Positions 29,391-38,318 of a stretch of 40,192 nucleotides of DNA are shown here, piece by piece. The stretch is from positions 1 through 40,192 of IMG/VR virus record IMGVR_UViG_3300005253_000628. One strand, 5' to 3'. Under the pieces are notes generated by a model. The model searched no databases, was not told where the DNA came from, and saw nothing but the letters and a program-made list of their open reading frames with translations. The position numbers and the translations under genes were made by a program. Numbering within the stretch: position 1 is the stretch's first letter; each line of letters opens with the position of its first letter. The stretch comes from a virus.

Positions 29391-29394
29391 TTTT

Positions 29395-29850
29395 CTACCT
29401 CCAATAGTTGTGTAAGATGTACTTCACAGCTTCCTGTTCTGCCTCGAAATAGTGGGCCACGGACTCCTGTACGAAGGGATGCTTCCGCATGAGGTAGTTG
29501 TCAGCCTCACAGAAGGCGATAACTGGCTTACGGTGCTCCCAAGCCCACGCCAACTCAAAGATGGTTCCTACCAAGGGCCGAGTAGAGCCATAGGTATTGA
29601 GATTGACTAGAACTAGGTCCGACCTGGCAATGTCCCCGAAATCCCTGAGGATAATGTCGTGGGGCGTGTGCTCGGTAGATGAAATACCACCATCAGTCGA
29701 GGTCCGTGTCAGTTCTGCCTTACCGCGTAGTGGAGAGAGGGTCTGGAATCCATGAACTTGCTGTAGTGTGAAACCAACCCGATTCCGCCACTCAAAGGTT
29801 TCTGGGTGTTCGGTACTAATGAATCCAGCTAGATATACTACTTGCTGCAT
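29395..29850 (-). CDS. Nucleoside 2-deoxyribosyltransferase-like protein
   Basis: The 151-aa product has VYLAGFI (5-11), LSPLRGKAE (about 38-46), SDLVLVNLNTYG (about 76-87) and RPLVGTIFELAWAWE (90-104) with the catalytic-type Glu. These fit the NDT/DUF4406 type Rossmannoid deoxyribosyltransferases, which exchange bases or hydrolyse deoxynucleosides. It overlaps the upstream diphosphohydrolase-like gene by 13 nt, indicating joint nucleotide-pool work. Confidence 0.8.
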   Translation of the reverse strand: MQQVVYLAGFISTEHPETFEWRNRVGFTLQQVHGFQTLSPLRGKAELTRTSTDGGISSTEHTPHDIILRDFGDIARSDLVLVNLNTYGSTRPLVGTIFELAWAWEHRKPVIAFCEADNYLMRKHPFVQESVAHYFEAEQEAVKYILHNYWR

Positions 29851-30182
29851 TGCTGCCTCCTTGGTAGCTTCACTTGCTCACCACGGTCATCAGTCCCCTC
29901 TGTACCTCTTAGGTCATGAGCCAGGGTGAACATAAGTTCCACAATGGCATTAGCTAGGTGGTGAGTGCCTCCATCAGCATCTAGTTGCTCTCTGGCCTTG
30001 AAAGCGTTGATGTGACGCTCAGCAGCAGCAATGGTACGGCTATGCTCTATGCCCAATTCCCAATTCCTATCACCATACTTCTTGGCACCGTGAGTCAGGA
30101 CATATGCAATCTCATCCATCACGTCGGGAGGTAAGAGGTCATACCTCAGTTTGCCTTGGTCCTGCTTGATTCCTTCGCTCAT
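29838..30182 (-). CDS. dATP/dGTP diphosphohydrolase N-terminal-like protein (DUF5664 type)
   Basis: The 114-aa product has KQDQGKLRYDLLPPDVMDEIAYVL (about 6-29), HGAKKYGDRNWELG (31-44), AAAERHINAF (52-61) and DGGTHHLANAIVELMF (69-84). I know this set from phage dATP/dGTP diphosphohydrolase-like proteins, helical MazG relatives. It starts where the HTH gene ends (ATGA) and is followed by the deoxyribosyltransferase-like gene, making a nucleotide-metabolism pair. Confidence 0.85.
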   Translation of the reverse strand: MSEGIKQDQGKLRYDLLPPDVMDEIAYVLTHGAKKYGDRNWELGIEHSRTIAAAERHINAFKAREQLDADGGTHHLANAIVELMFTLAHDLRGTEGTDDRGEQVKLPRRQQCSK

Positions 30183-30415
30183 TTGCTCACCATCCTGTAG
30201 AAGTTTTTTCCTCTAATACTCTTACCCGCCGTATCAATCTCTCCAGCCCTCAGGAGCCTACGTAAATGGTCACTGGCAGTCCTGTAAGGCATTTTGTACT
30301 TGTCGGCATACTGGTTGACGGTAAAAGTACCACTGGGCTGCTCTGGCGTCAGTACCTTGACCCTAACTGAATCCATCTGTTCCCACAAATCAGGCGGTAC
30401 TTGGGGCTTGTCCAT
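30179..30415 (-). CDS. Winged-helix DNA-binding protein
   Basis: The 78-aa product has GTFTVNQYADKYKMPYRTA (about 29-47, helix-turn-helix) and SDHLRRLLRAGEIDTAGK with a wing-like SIRGKNFYRM end. Starts at ATG 30415, 7 nt after GAGGAG; another ATG at 30421 is too close. Overlaps the metallophosphoesterase 3' end by 26 nt. Likely a late-gene or local regulator. Confidence 0.75.
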   Translation of the reverse strand: MDKPQVPPDLWEQMDSVRVKVLTPEQPSGTFTVNQYADKYKMPYRTASDHLRRLLRAGEIDTAGKSIRGKNFYRMVSK

Positions 30416-31268
30416 TACCATTCTCCTCGGCCCTCCGAGTGAACTTGGTGGTGACGAACGGCGGTAGTCCATAGAGAATCTTGTGTACTTCGATGGGGTC
30501 TTCGCCTTCCCTCTTGCGCTCAGGGTATACATCGAAGTAGCAGGCACCCAGACTAGGTAGCATACGGTAGGCTGAGTTCTTCCGCATGAATCGAGTCTGC
30601 AACTGCCATGCCGGTATGATGACACCGTGCTTAGACTCATGCTCGATGTGGACGAAGTAATGAGCATGGGCACGCACGAACAGGTCGGCTTTGGGGACCT
30701 TGCCTTCCTTACCTGCCAGGGCTGAGAAGATACCCTCTCGGTCCACTGGAGTAGCACGATAGAATCCAGAGGCTACTGAGATGCCGTGAGAGAAGTTGAG
30801 GACCACTCCATCGAGTTCCAAGTCCAGGACTTCCCGGCTGTACTTTCCACTACCCAGACCGAAATAGGGGGTAGCTCCCAGGTCCTTCATGGCACCTTCC
30901 ATCAGTCCACCTGCCTTTCCATCGTGGTATTCTGTACCCTGAATGCCATACAGGGTCGCATCGGGAGCAGAGGCCAGCAAGGGTCGCATGGTATCCACAA
31001 AGGCATCCTTCTGGTCCTGACACATGGGTAGGGAGAGTTCTGTGCCCCTCTGAGCCTGCTGAGGACCATCTATCCCATCTCCGACATGGACGATGACATC
31101 GGGCTTGAGCACTGCTACCCTCTGGCAGAGGTCAACCCAACACCGCCATAGGTACCGTTGGCCGGGATTCTGGGGGGCGACGGCATCATCAGACCGTCGA
31201 AAGTTGGGGGGTATCATACCGAAGATTGAACCGACATGATTATCAGACACAGCTAGGACTCTGTACAT
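30390..31268 (-). CDS. Calcineurin-like metallophosphoesterase
   Basis: The 292-aa product carries DNH (about 9-11), GDGID (63-67), a GTEYHD at about 110-115 in place of GNH(D/E), and SHG then RAHAHYF near the middle in place of GHxH. The metal-binding pattern is that of phosphoesterases acting on DNA, RNA or nucleotides. AGGAGGGAAA precedes the ATG. It may work with the nucleotide genes downstream or process DNA ends. The changed GNH motif could alter substrate preference. Confidence 0.85.
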   Translation of the reverse strand: MYRVLAVSDNHVGSIFGMIPPNFRRSDDAVAPQNPGQRYLWRCWVDLCQRVAVLKPDVIVHVGDGIDGPQQAQRGTELSLPMCQDQKDAFVDTMRPLLASAPDATLYGIQGTEYHDGKAGGLMEGAMKDLGATPYFGLGSGKYSREVLDLELDGVVLNFSHGISVASGFYRATPVDREGIFSALAGKEGKVPKADLFVRAHAHYFVHIEHESKHGVIIPAWQLQTRFMRKNSAYRMLPSLGACYFDVYPERKREGEDPIEVHKILYGLPPFVTTKFTRRAEENGNGQAPSTA

Positions 31269-31314
31269 TTTCCCTCCTGTGGAACATGGATACCGAAATA
31301 TTCAACGTGCCACA

Positions 31315-31509
31315 TCATTGGTTGACTTTTACGAACGACATTCTCGGTGGTTTCTTCCCGTGCCGCATCAAAGCGCCTTTTCGATACGCTCTGTCGCGAA
31401 TCAGCTTTCTTAGCCATGGATACCTTGGCGCTCCACGCTTAACCAGACCCATCCGACCCGGCATGAGTCTGGATAGCTTCAGTTGAGTAAGATGAGCGGC
31501 ATGGTCCAT
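31315..31509 (-). CDS. 64-aa very basic miniprotein
   Basis: MDHAAHLTQLKLSRLMPGR then a highly basic body with many Arg/Lys and Trp. It fills most of the interval between the Gly/Pro-rich protein and the phosphoesterase. The ribosome binding site is weak, so the start is uncertain. It may bind DNA in the capsid; or the ORF may be spurious. Confidence 0.45.
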   Translation of the reverse strand: MDHAAHLTQLKLSRLMPGRMGLVKRGAPRYPWLRKLIRDRAYRKGALMRHGKKPPRMSFVKVNQ

Positions 31510-31516
31510 TGGTTGC

Positions 31517-32074
31517 CTACATTAACCGAATATTTTGGAAGTCTGGGCCACGACTCCCACCAGGCACGGGAGCACGACCACCCATAAACCTGCCTCCACT
31601 CCCGCCTGCTCCAGCACCGTACCCTGCGCCTTCACCCCCTGTTCCTCTCCACTCCTCAATACCACGCGGTCCTGGAGTAGTCGGAGCTCCTCCACTACCA
31701 AAAGGACCAGCGCCCCATGGCCCAGGGAAGTTAGGAGTCTCACCAGGCTGACGAGCCAGGAACTGTCCCATCCGTTTTATCCAGTCCTGCCATGCATCCT
31801 GCGGTGTAGGAAATCTCTCGAAGAAGGTTTGAGGCTGGGATTCAGGCTCTGGTTCAGGAGCAGTAGTGGGTTCAGGGGGAGTAAATCCAGGTCCTGCTCC
31901 CTTGCGTGCCCAAGGGTCATTGGGGTCGTTCCTGGGGTCGAAGGGGGACCTGTAAGATATGTTAGTAGAAGAGTCCACCGTACTACCAAAGCTGGTAGGA
32001 CGTATCCCACCGAACCCGGCACTACTACGAGCACTATCGAGGAGTTCTCGTCTATTGAAGTCGCCAATCGGCAT
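31517..32074 (-). CDS. 185-aa Pro/Gly-rich virion-like protein
   Basis: The N-terminal 45 residues resemble a normal domain (MPIGDFNRRELLDSARSS); the middle holds a Pro/Glu repeat region (PEPTTAPEPEPE) and the last 80 residues a Gly/Pro/Ala-rich low-complexity tail. Low complexity and location in the late region suggest a minor structural protein or a linker. ATG 32074 lies 1 nt after the membrane gene stop. Confidence 0.65.
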   Translation of the reverse strand: MPIGDFNRRELLDSARSSAGFGGIRPTSFGSTVDSSTNISYRSPFDPRNDPNDPWARKGAGPGFTPPEPTTAPEPEPESQPQTFFERFPTPQDAWQDWIKRMGQFLARQPGETPNFPGPWGAGPFGSGGAPTTPGPRGIEEWRGTGGEGAGYGAGAGGSGGRFMGGRAPVPGGSRGPDFQNIRLM

Positions 32075-32389
32075 CTAGTCCTCCGGGAAGTGCCTGACGT
32101 ACCATCGAAGTACTAAGCCCGCCAGGAACAATGCTACGGCCCATTCTACCATATCGAAGGCCGACTTAACAATGTGGCCACCCTTCCAGACATCTACGGC
32201 TTCGCGTGGGATAATGACCAGCAGGGAGGCCATGTAGGGTACTAAGTATCGCCAGGGACCGGACAGCTTCCACCTTGGCTTCTTCCGACCGAGGTACCAG
32301 AATCCATAGGTAAAGCCCATGATGGTCCAAGGAGACCAACCGATATGAATAAATGCCCGCTCTAGGATGTGTGCCCAAGGAATGTCCAT
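32075..32389 (-). CDS. 104-aa membrane protein (2-3 spans)
   Basis: Hydrophobic segments at about residues 18-34, 47-62 and 78-94, with basic loops (GRKKPRWK) between. It overlaps the holin-like stop by one base. By position and topology it may be a second holin, an antiholin or an inner-membrane spanin-like protein. Confidence 0.65.
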   Translation of the reverse strand: MDIPWAHILERAFIHIGWSPWTIMGFTYGFWYLGRKKPRWKLSGPWRYLVPYMASLLVIIPREAVDVWKGGHIVKSAFDMVEWAVALFLAGLVLRWYVRHFPED

Positions 32390-32820
32390 CAGACGTTCTC
32401 CTTCTTCTTCAAAGCCTTCATCACAGCCGGGACAACCTTCTCAGCAGACCTGCCCAGGACATAACCGCCTAAGCCAAGTTTGATTAGGCCAAAGACGTTG
32501 TTGACGAAGGCCTCCTCTGGCAGAGGTAGACCGAAAGCCTTACCCACTACGAACCAGACTACGATACCTAGGAAAGTGAGCATGGTAACAGGTCGCCAAG
32601 TTCGAGTGATGGTACTCTCGCTCTTGGTCTCCGTATTGATGACCTCTGCCCGTGCAGTCAGGAGGGACTTCTCATAGTCCAGTGCCTTAGCACCGAACTC
32701 CGTCTCCAGCTTGGTCAAGGCTACCTTCATAGCCAGCTTCTCTTCGACGCTGGTATGCAAGTTGTCAATCAACTCAGTGACGGGCTTAACGATACCACCC
32801 AGGAAACTTAGTAGAGCCAT
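32389..32820 (-). CDS. Holin-like protein (GTA-type 3TM holin group)
   Basis: The 143-aa product has a short hydrophobic N-terminal stretch (3-11), a charged helical region (about 20-68), TRTWRPVTMLTFLGIVVWFV (72-91) and a second membrane segment around 105-125, then a basic Lys-rich tail. The WRPVTML element and topology recall GTA-type 3TM holins. It lies with the endolysin and other membrane genes in the late minus operon, where it would time lysis. Confidence 0.75.
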   Translation of the reverse strand: MALLSFLGGIVKPVTELIDNLHTSVEEKLAMKVALTKLETEFGAKALDYEKSLLTARAEVINTETKSESTITRTWRPVTMLTFLGIVVWFVVGKAFGLPLPEEAFVNNVFGLIKLGLGGYVLGRSAEKVVPAVMKALKKKENV

Positions 32821-32821
32821 G

Positions 32822-33019
32822 TTACTTCCTCCCTTCTAGCCTAGCTATTGCCTTAGAATTGTCGTGAACTTCCTCGTGCATCGCTCCTACCTGCTTGACG
32901 AATGTGGGCCAGTGGTTAGTCAAGAACTCAGTGACCCTGCCATGCAACATCCAGAACTTGACGAGGAATGCCAGAGCTGCTGCTGCCCAGATGCCCTCTT
33001 TTATCTGTTCCCAAGTCAT
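32822..33019 (-). CDS. 65-aa membrane miniprotein of the lysis group
   Basis: One hydrophobic span (about 9-25), then a charged amphipathic helix ending LEGRK. It could be an antiholin, spanin or other small membrane lysis component; the precise role is unknown. It overlaps the 998-aa gene by 4 nt and its stop is 1 nt before the holin-like gene. Confidence 0.6.
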   Translation of the reverse strand: MTWEQIKEGIWAAAALAFLVKFWMLHGRVTEFLTNHWPTFVKQVGAMHEEVHDNSKAIARLEGRK

Positions 33020-36012
33020 CGGTACACCCGCTCTCCCACTGGAGTCCCAGTTCGCTCACCGCGCCTATACTGAGCCAGGATGTCATGATACCTCCGACGA
33101 GTCAATCTATGGGCCTTCAGTCCCGTAGGCGTAAAGCCTAGTAGGACCATGAGCTGCATGAGCCGAGGACTGTCGAGAGGCATGTCCTTCTGTGCTGCCC
33201 GTAGAGCGGGTATCAGTTCAGCAAACTCCCTGCGGAACTTGCTTGGTACCCTACGCATCATCCGAACAACCTCAGGGATGTTCCTGCGCTTAGTGGCAGC
33301 AGGAGTCTCGCCTCGTAGGTGCTCGTAGGGTATTCCCTTTATACGGTAGAGGAGGTCCTGAGTACTCGTCCGCCTCATGCCTCCACCAGGGAATAAGTCA
33401 CCTGCACCGCCTATGGCAGTCGCTTGCATTGCTGACCGAATACCAGAGATTTTAGAGCCTATCGCCATTGGTAGACTCTCGCCCTCTCTCATTGCCCGTA
33501 CCAGACCTGATACGTCAGAGACCGTAGGACCCAGAAGGTCCATCCAGTCTGAGGGGACGAAGTTCTCTGAGATGCCTACGTTCTGACCGACGTTGATGCC
33601 AGCTAGTATCCCAGGTAGGCCAGCAGTCGCCCGTGGGTACTTTATCTGGAGGTCCTGAAGACCGTGAGTTACCTGAGCACCGGGGTAACCAGGACCCAAG
33701 AAGGACGCCAGCATCTTGTCCACAGGCTCCACCAGTGGGATAGCTCCTGTACCTGCCAGCAGTCCAAGAGCAGTGAAGAACCTGAAGGCTTCCTTCTTAT
33801 TCATGCCCATGATGAACCCCACTTGGTTGATAATAAAGGGCTTGAACTGACCTACCAGTGCTCCTATAGGACCTTCCATGAAGGACGGGACATCGGCAGT
33901 GCCATAATGGAATTGGGTCCTGAAGATGAGGTCCCTAGCTGCTTCGATACCTTCTCGACGCAGTGGACCATAGTGAGCCCAAGGATTGGGTCCACCACCT
34001 TTGAGGCCTGCCTTCTCCAGTACTCCCAGGTATCCAGCAATGGCTGCTACCCGACGGTTCAGGGACTCACTCTTCTGGAAGGCCCACAGTCCACCACGAA
34101 TAGCCATCTGAGCTATCTTGCTAGTCTCCTCCTCCAATAGTTGTTCTGCCTGACCAGTGACGTGAAAGATGCGGGCATCACGGTACAGCCATTGCCACTT
34201 CTTATCGTTGTGCATGGCCTCGAAGATGGACCGGGCAGTTATCCTGGGACCAGCCACACCTTGGGTGCTCATAAGAGTCTGGGTCAGGTTCACCAGGGGG
34301 GACAATAGACGGAAGCCCAGCTTGGTAACTGTCTGGTAGGCACGGACGTTAGCTGCAAACTTCCGCATGGCGAAGGGGGACCCGGCATACTTCCTGAAGA
34401 TGCCCTGGAAGGGACCAGGGGTGACTGCCATCCGGTCTATCACACTGGCGATATGGTTCTCGAAGTCAGTAGGGTGACCAGCAACCGACTTGCCATACCG
34501 CTCCCAGTACTTAGCCATCGGTGAGCCAGGACCACCACCGTACTTCTCAATCAATGGCTGGGTTCGACCGAGTTCATGCAGGGGCCTATTCAGACCCTCC
34601 CAGCGGGCCTGCTGGCGGAGGTATCGTTCTATGGCCTCCGGTCGCTCAGCTTCTGGTACGGGACCTAGGATGTTCCGTCTTTGCTGGAAGGCCCCTGCAA
34701 ACTTTCCCTTCTTGAAGGGTTGTCGGATGGACAAGGGCATGATGCCTTCGCCCTTGCTACTCAGCATCTTCAGTACGTCCTCCGAGGTAGTACCTAGTCC
34801 CTTTGCCAGCTTGGTGATGGTAGCGAAGAACTGTTGCTGGCCTACAGCGGTAGTGAGTTCACCTGTACGGACACCAGCGGGGACGACCTCAAATGTCCCA
34901 GGGCTTACTCCCATTTCCTTAGCCAGCTTCTGAACTACTTTATCTGCTTCACTTAGGCTCTGTGCCAGTGGCCTTGTAGCTGTCCCTACGGGTACTTCGC
35001 CTGATGCCCCACGAACAGTGAAGGCAGCAGTCTGACCACGAGGGAAGTAGGACTCGTACTTCGGGTGCTTAGTGATGGGGAAGGCCTTAGCGAATTCCTT
35101 ACCGGCCCCAGTAGTCACCTGGCGCTGGGCCAGCTTCCGTGCCGCCTGAACCGGCATACCACTCTCCACCAAAGCCTTGGTAGCAGCCTTGATGCCCTCC
35201 TTTGCCTTCTGAGACCGCCGGAAGCCCGCTAGAGCCATCTTAATCTTCTCTGACTGGTGAGCAGCCAGGGGAGCCTGTGTAAGCTGCCTACGGGCCGTCT
35301 GGACCGCTCCTAACTCAAGTTCAGATAGGCCCTTTTGTTTCATGAACCTGGCCCGAATCTTCTGGACTAGGGCAGCACCACCCTTCTTCTCGGCCATGCC
35401 CAGGACTCTGGGACTGACAGAGCGGGTACCTTCTAGGGCCTTTAGGATGGCCGGATACCTCTCCTTGCCGACTAGCTGCTCAATCTCCTTGGCTCGTCCC
35501 AAGTACTCCTTGGCCTTCAGAGGAGAGTATTCCTGTCCCAGCTTCAGTTGCCGAACGATGTCACCCAGTTTCTTGGACAGTGGCCCCATGCGTCCGGCTA
35601 CATGGGTTCGAGTCATGATGGACTTGAGGAGGGGTAGGCCAATCTTGCCAGGGGCTCTACGGGCTCTGAAGGCCATGGGACCCAGCTTCATAGGCAGCTT
35701 GAGGGCCTTCCATGCAGGAGGGAGAGCAGCACCAATGGCTCCGGCTGTAGCTACGTCACCAGGGGTAGTGCCCTTCCGTAGGGCCTCTGTGACAGCTGAG
35801 GCACCACCTAGACGGAGCATTCTCTTGAGGAGTGCAGGACCCTTAGCAGCCAGTCCAATGCCTTTGTAGGCTGCACCAAAGGGGAGGACAGTACCAGTGA
35901 GTTCAGCTATGATTTGGGCAAGACCTTCAGGCTTCCTACCGACGTATCCACCTGAGACACCATGGATGAAGCTGTCAATGAGTGCTCGTACCTGTTCACG
36001 GTTGTCAGCCAT
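33016..36012 (-). CDS. Large internal-virion-type protein (998 aa)
   Basis: A 998-aa protein with hydrophobic/Gly-rich stretches in the first 110 residues (IIAELTGTVLPFGAAYKG), a long Lys/Arg/Leu helical middle (about 120-520), a region around 560-770 with SPLVNLTQTLMSTQ, SLNRRVAAIAGYLG and QVGFIMGMNKKEAFRFFTALGLLAG (partly membrane-like), and a basic C-terminus. The size and mix resemble podovirus internal or ejection proteins and the LPD38-type polyvalent proteins. It probably forms part of the internal core delivered with the DNA. No lytic motif is obvious. Confidence 0.75.
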   Translation of the reverse strand: MADNREQVRALIDSFIHGVSGGYVGRKPEGLAQIIAELTGTVLPFGAAYKGIGLAAKGPALLKRMLRLGGASAVTEALRKGTTPGDVATAGAIGAALPPAWKALKLPMKLGPMAFRARRAPGKIGLPLLKSIMTRTHVAGRMGPLSKKLGDIVRQLKLGQEYSPLKAKEYLGRAKEIEQLVGKERYPAILKALEGTRSVSPRVLGMAEKKGGAALVQKIRARFMKQKGLSELELGAVQTARRQLTQAPLAAHQSEKIKMALAGFRRSQKAKEGIKAATKALVESGMPVQAARKLAQRQVTTGAGKEFAKAFPITKHPKYESYFPRGQTAAFTVRGASGEVPVGTATRPLAQSLSEADKVVQKLAKEMGVSPGTFEVVPAGVRTGELTTAVGQQQFFATITKLAKGLGTTSEDVLKMLSSKGEGIMPLSIRQPFKKGKFAGAFQQRRNILGPVPEAERPEAIERYLRQQARWEGLNRPLHELGRTQPLIEKYGGGPGSPMAKYWERYGKSVAGHPTDFENHIASVIDRMAVTPGPFQGIFRKYAGSPFAMRKFAANVRAYQTVTKLGFRLLSPLVNLTQTLMSTQGVAGPRITARSIFEAMHNDKKWQWLYRDARIFHVTGQAEQLLEEETSKIAQMAIRGGLWAFQKSESLNRRVAAIAGYLGVLEKAGLKGGGPNPWAHYGPLRREGIEAARDLIFRTQFHYGTADVPSFMEGPIGALVGQFKPFIINQVGFIMGMNKKEAFRFFTALGLLAGTGAIPLVEPVDKMLASFLGPGYPGAQVTHGLQDLQIKYPRATAGLPGILAGINVGQNVGISENFVPSDWMDLLGPTVSDVSGLVRAMREGESLPMAIGSKISGIRSAMQATAIGGAGDLFPGGGMRRTSTQDLLYRIKGIPYEHLRGETPAATKRRNIPEVVRMMRRVPSKFRREFAELIPALRAAQKDMPLDSPRLMQLMVLLGFTPTGLKAHRLTRRRYHDILAQYRRGERTGTPVGERVYR

Positions 36013-36015
36013 GGA

Positions 36016-37092
36016 TTACCTCCATGGTAACCAAGAGGTACTTTCCTGTTCAGGTAGCTGAGGCTCAGGCTGTCCAGGGAAGTTCGTCAGCCAGAATAGG
36101 GATGCCTCCTCAGGACCAGCCTCATTCCGTATCTTGAAGTACTGGAACAGGGCATTCTGTTGGAGCCTACCTACATCACCACCAGTAGGAGTTGCCCTAT
36201 TGATGCCTGCGAAGGTACCTTGGGTCATGACGTTCTCCGCACGGCCTTGTATCTGAGCCCCTACTCGACGGTCCATGCCCTCGCCTAGGTAAATGTCTTT
36301 CTCGCCTACCTGTCGGCCAATGTCAAATCGCTTGTTCCGTCCTTCCTCAAGCAGTGCAGCGGCAAGTGCAGGCTGCATCAGCTTGAACCGCTGGAAGTCT
36401 GGGTCACTCTCCAACTCATACACACCCGCCTGGGAGAGGTCTTTAAGAGTGCCTGCCTGAGTAGCTGCAAGGTCTGCCTCAGCACCACGGCCTGCCATAG
36501 CTCCTGCTCGTTGCCGTCTAGTCTGACCAGGAGCGAGAGTGATGCCGGTGTCAGGGATATTCCACTCCCAGTCCACTGCCCCACCTGGACCGAAGATGTC
36601 TTTCATGCCTTGGGTCAGCCTAGCACCCATACCCGGCTGCGGTACGTTGGGCATTGTCATATCAGCAGCCCCTATGCCCTGGAACTGTCCAGGACCACCT
36701 AGGTTGAACGAGGGCTGAGGAGTAGGGGGTACGCCCTGTGCAAAGCCAGGACCTGCTGCGGCTTGCTGCTCCAGGGGGTCTACAACCTTCCTCGGTGCTG
36801 CTTGTGACACCTTAGGACCAGGGAGGACTGACTTCTCTGTAGGAGCAGATAGTACTGGCGGCTTAGGGGCCTCTACACCACTGTAGCCTTCTTGGACTCC
36901 AGCCATGATGTCCTTGAAGCCCTTGTAGAGGTCACCCCCGATGTCAGCGGCACCACCGGCTACCTGACCAATGGCTGAGCCTACTGCTACACCAGGAGGG
37001 CGAGGACCATGCTCTGGCATACCAAGCTGTAGGTACTCCATCAGCTTCTTTAGGCTCTCTATGCTTCTCGGTCCACCAACACGACCTGGCAT
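36016..37092 (-). CDS. 358-aa Pro/Gly-rich virion protein
   Basis: A soluble protein with Pro/Gly-rich N-terminal third (about 20-160) and a helical second half (about 190-330) with Gln and Arg. A strong AGGAGGAG precedes the ATG. It neighbours the large internal protein and the split gene, so a structural or ejected role is likely. Family unknown. Confidence 0.75.
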   Translation of the reverse strand: MPGRVGGPRSIESLKKLMEYLQLGMPEHGPRPPGVAVGSAIGQVAGGAADIGGDLYKGFKDIMAGVQEGYSGVEAPKPPVLSAPTEKSVLPGPKVSQAAPRKVVDPLEQQAAAGPGFAQGVPPTPQPSFNLGGPGQFQGIGAADMTMPNVPQPGMGARLTQGMKDIFGPGGAVDWEWNIPDTGITLAPGQTRRQRAGAMAGRGAEADLAATQAGTLKDLSQAGVYELESDPDFQRFKLMQPALAAALLEEGRNKRFDIGRQVGEKDIYLGEGMDRRVGAQIQGRAENVMTQGTFAGINRATPTGGDVGRLQQNALFQYFKIRNEAGPEEASLFWLTNFPGQPEPQLPEQESTSWLPWR

Positions 37093-37100
37093 AACTCCTC

Positions 37101-37971
37101 CTAATTCGACAGCGTGATACCACCGAACGGGGCACTGACAGTAGGAACACTACCAGCAGACGGGACTTTGAATCCCAGTTTCCGCAGTCCCTCTATGCCA
37201 AGGCCGGTACCACCCGATTTATTCTTGAAGATGTCTATGATGGACTGAGCCAACCCACCAATGTTTATATCCGCACTGAACCCACCCTCCTTGGGCCTCA
37301 GTCCTTCACCCATGGCTTGTCCCAGGCTAGGTTGGAACATATTGGCAAAGCCTGACTGCCTGCCCGCCAGCCCCATAAACCCCTGTGCAGCTTCCTTTCC
37401 TACCTCAAACTGTCGCTCCAAGGACTCACGGGCGATGCCAGTTCTGGCTTCAGTACCCGTCCGCCCAACCGTACCAAGGAAGGACTGGAGAATTGAAGCA
37501 GGCAGTCGGTTACCGTACTTCTGGTAGAGCTGTCTCATACCCCCCTGTCGGGTAGTCTCCATCTCTGACCGCATGGACTGAAGCTGAGCGTCCCTACGAG
37601 CACGGACGAACTCAGAGAGTTGGTTGAACTGAGTGGGCATGAACTGGCCCCAGAACTGTTCGACCTGAGGGATGAGTCGTTCCTCCATGCCATACTGCTG
37701 GCTCAGGAGTTTCTGGAACATCGGCAGGTTAGCATTGATGAAGGCAAGCAGACGCTTCTTAGTCTCCTTGTCAATGCCCTGGTCCTTCCCTCCGAAGAGC
37801 ATACCGAAGACAGTACTGCTGGCTCAGGAGTTTCTGGAACATCGGCAGGTTAGCATTGATGAAGGCAAGCAGACGCTTCTTAGTCTCCTTGTCAATGCCC
37901 TGGTCCTTCCCTCCGAAGAGCATACCGAAGACAGTAGTAGCAGCGCTGATTGTTGGTCCAATCCAACCCAT
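37101..37971 (-). pseudogene. Virion protein gene broken by a 121-bp tandem duplication
   Basis: Two overlapping ORFs (37771-37971 and 37101-37802) share the segment MLFGGKDQGIDKETKKRL and are out of frame with each other. Removing one copy of the duplicated 121 bp restores one 249-aa protein starting at ATG 37971 (MGWIGPTISAATTVFG) and running on through MEERLIPQVEQFWGQF to the stop at 37101. The gene as given would make a truncated 66-aa product and, if restarted at 37802, a protein lacking 16 residues; no Shine-Dalgarno precedes 37802. The product is helical with a hydrophobic N-terminus and looks like a tail/ejection protein. Confidence 0.8.
37693..37936. repeat. Perfect 121-bp tandem duplication
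   Basis: 37693-37815 is repeated at 37814-37936 with an offset of 121; the copies overlap by the two bases TA. No mismatch is seen in the 123 aligned bases. 121 is not a multiple of three, so the gene is frameshifted. Junction microhomology (TA) fits a recent slippage or end-joining event; an assembly error over a k-mer is equally possible. Confidence 0.95.
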
Positions 37972-38024
37972 AGTACCCTCCTAGGACATACTACCAAATC
38001 CCTGCCTCAGACTCAAGACTACCA

Positions 38025-38318
38025 TTAGAAGTCTCCCCCGGTGATTTGGTCAAGTAGGTCACGCACCGTATCTCCGGGTGCAGGCGTGATATTGATGCTT
38101 GCCAAAAAGTTGATTATCCTCGAAGGCAGGCGGGCGACCGTCGTATTAACATCCGGCACCCGATGTGCCCACGTCGCGGCCTGCAAGGCCCAAATATAAT
38201 TAACCCCCCTCACCCGAAGGAGATACCATCCCCGCTTGGGGCCAAAGGAGCTGTAATTGGAGTAGTTGTCCTCGTTGGCTTCCCAATTGGCCCTCCTGAC
38301 AAAAAAGTATGTGTACAT
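38025..38318 (-). CDS. 97-aa protein downstream of the fibre-like gene
   Basis: A basic/aromatic N-terminus (MYTYFFVRRANWEANEDNY) and several Trp, no membrane segment. It overlaps the fibre-like stop by 1 nt. Base use here (C/G-rich, e.g. around 38030-38220) reads differently from neighbouring genes. Possibly a fibre chaperone or tip protein of a receptor-binding module; unproven. Confidence 0.65.
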   Translation of the reverse strand: MYTYFFVRRANWEANEDNYSNYSSFGPKRGWYLLRVRGVNYIWALQAATWAHRVPDVNTTVARLPSRIINFLASINITPAPGDTVRDLLDQITGGDF

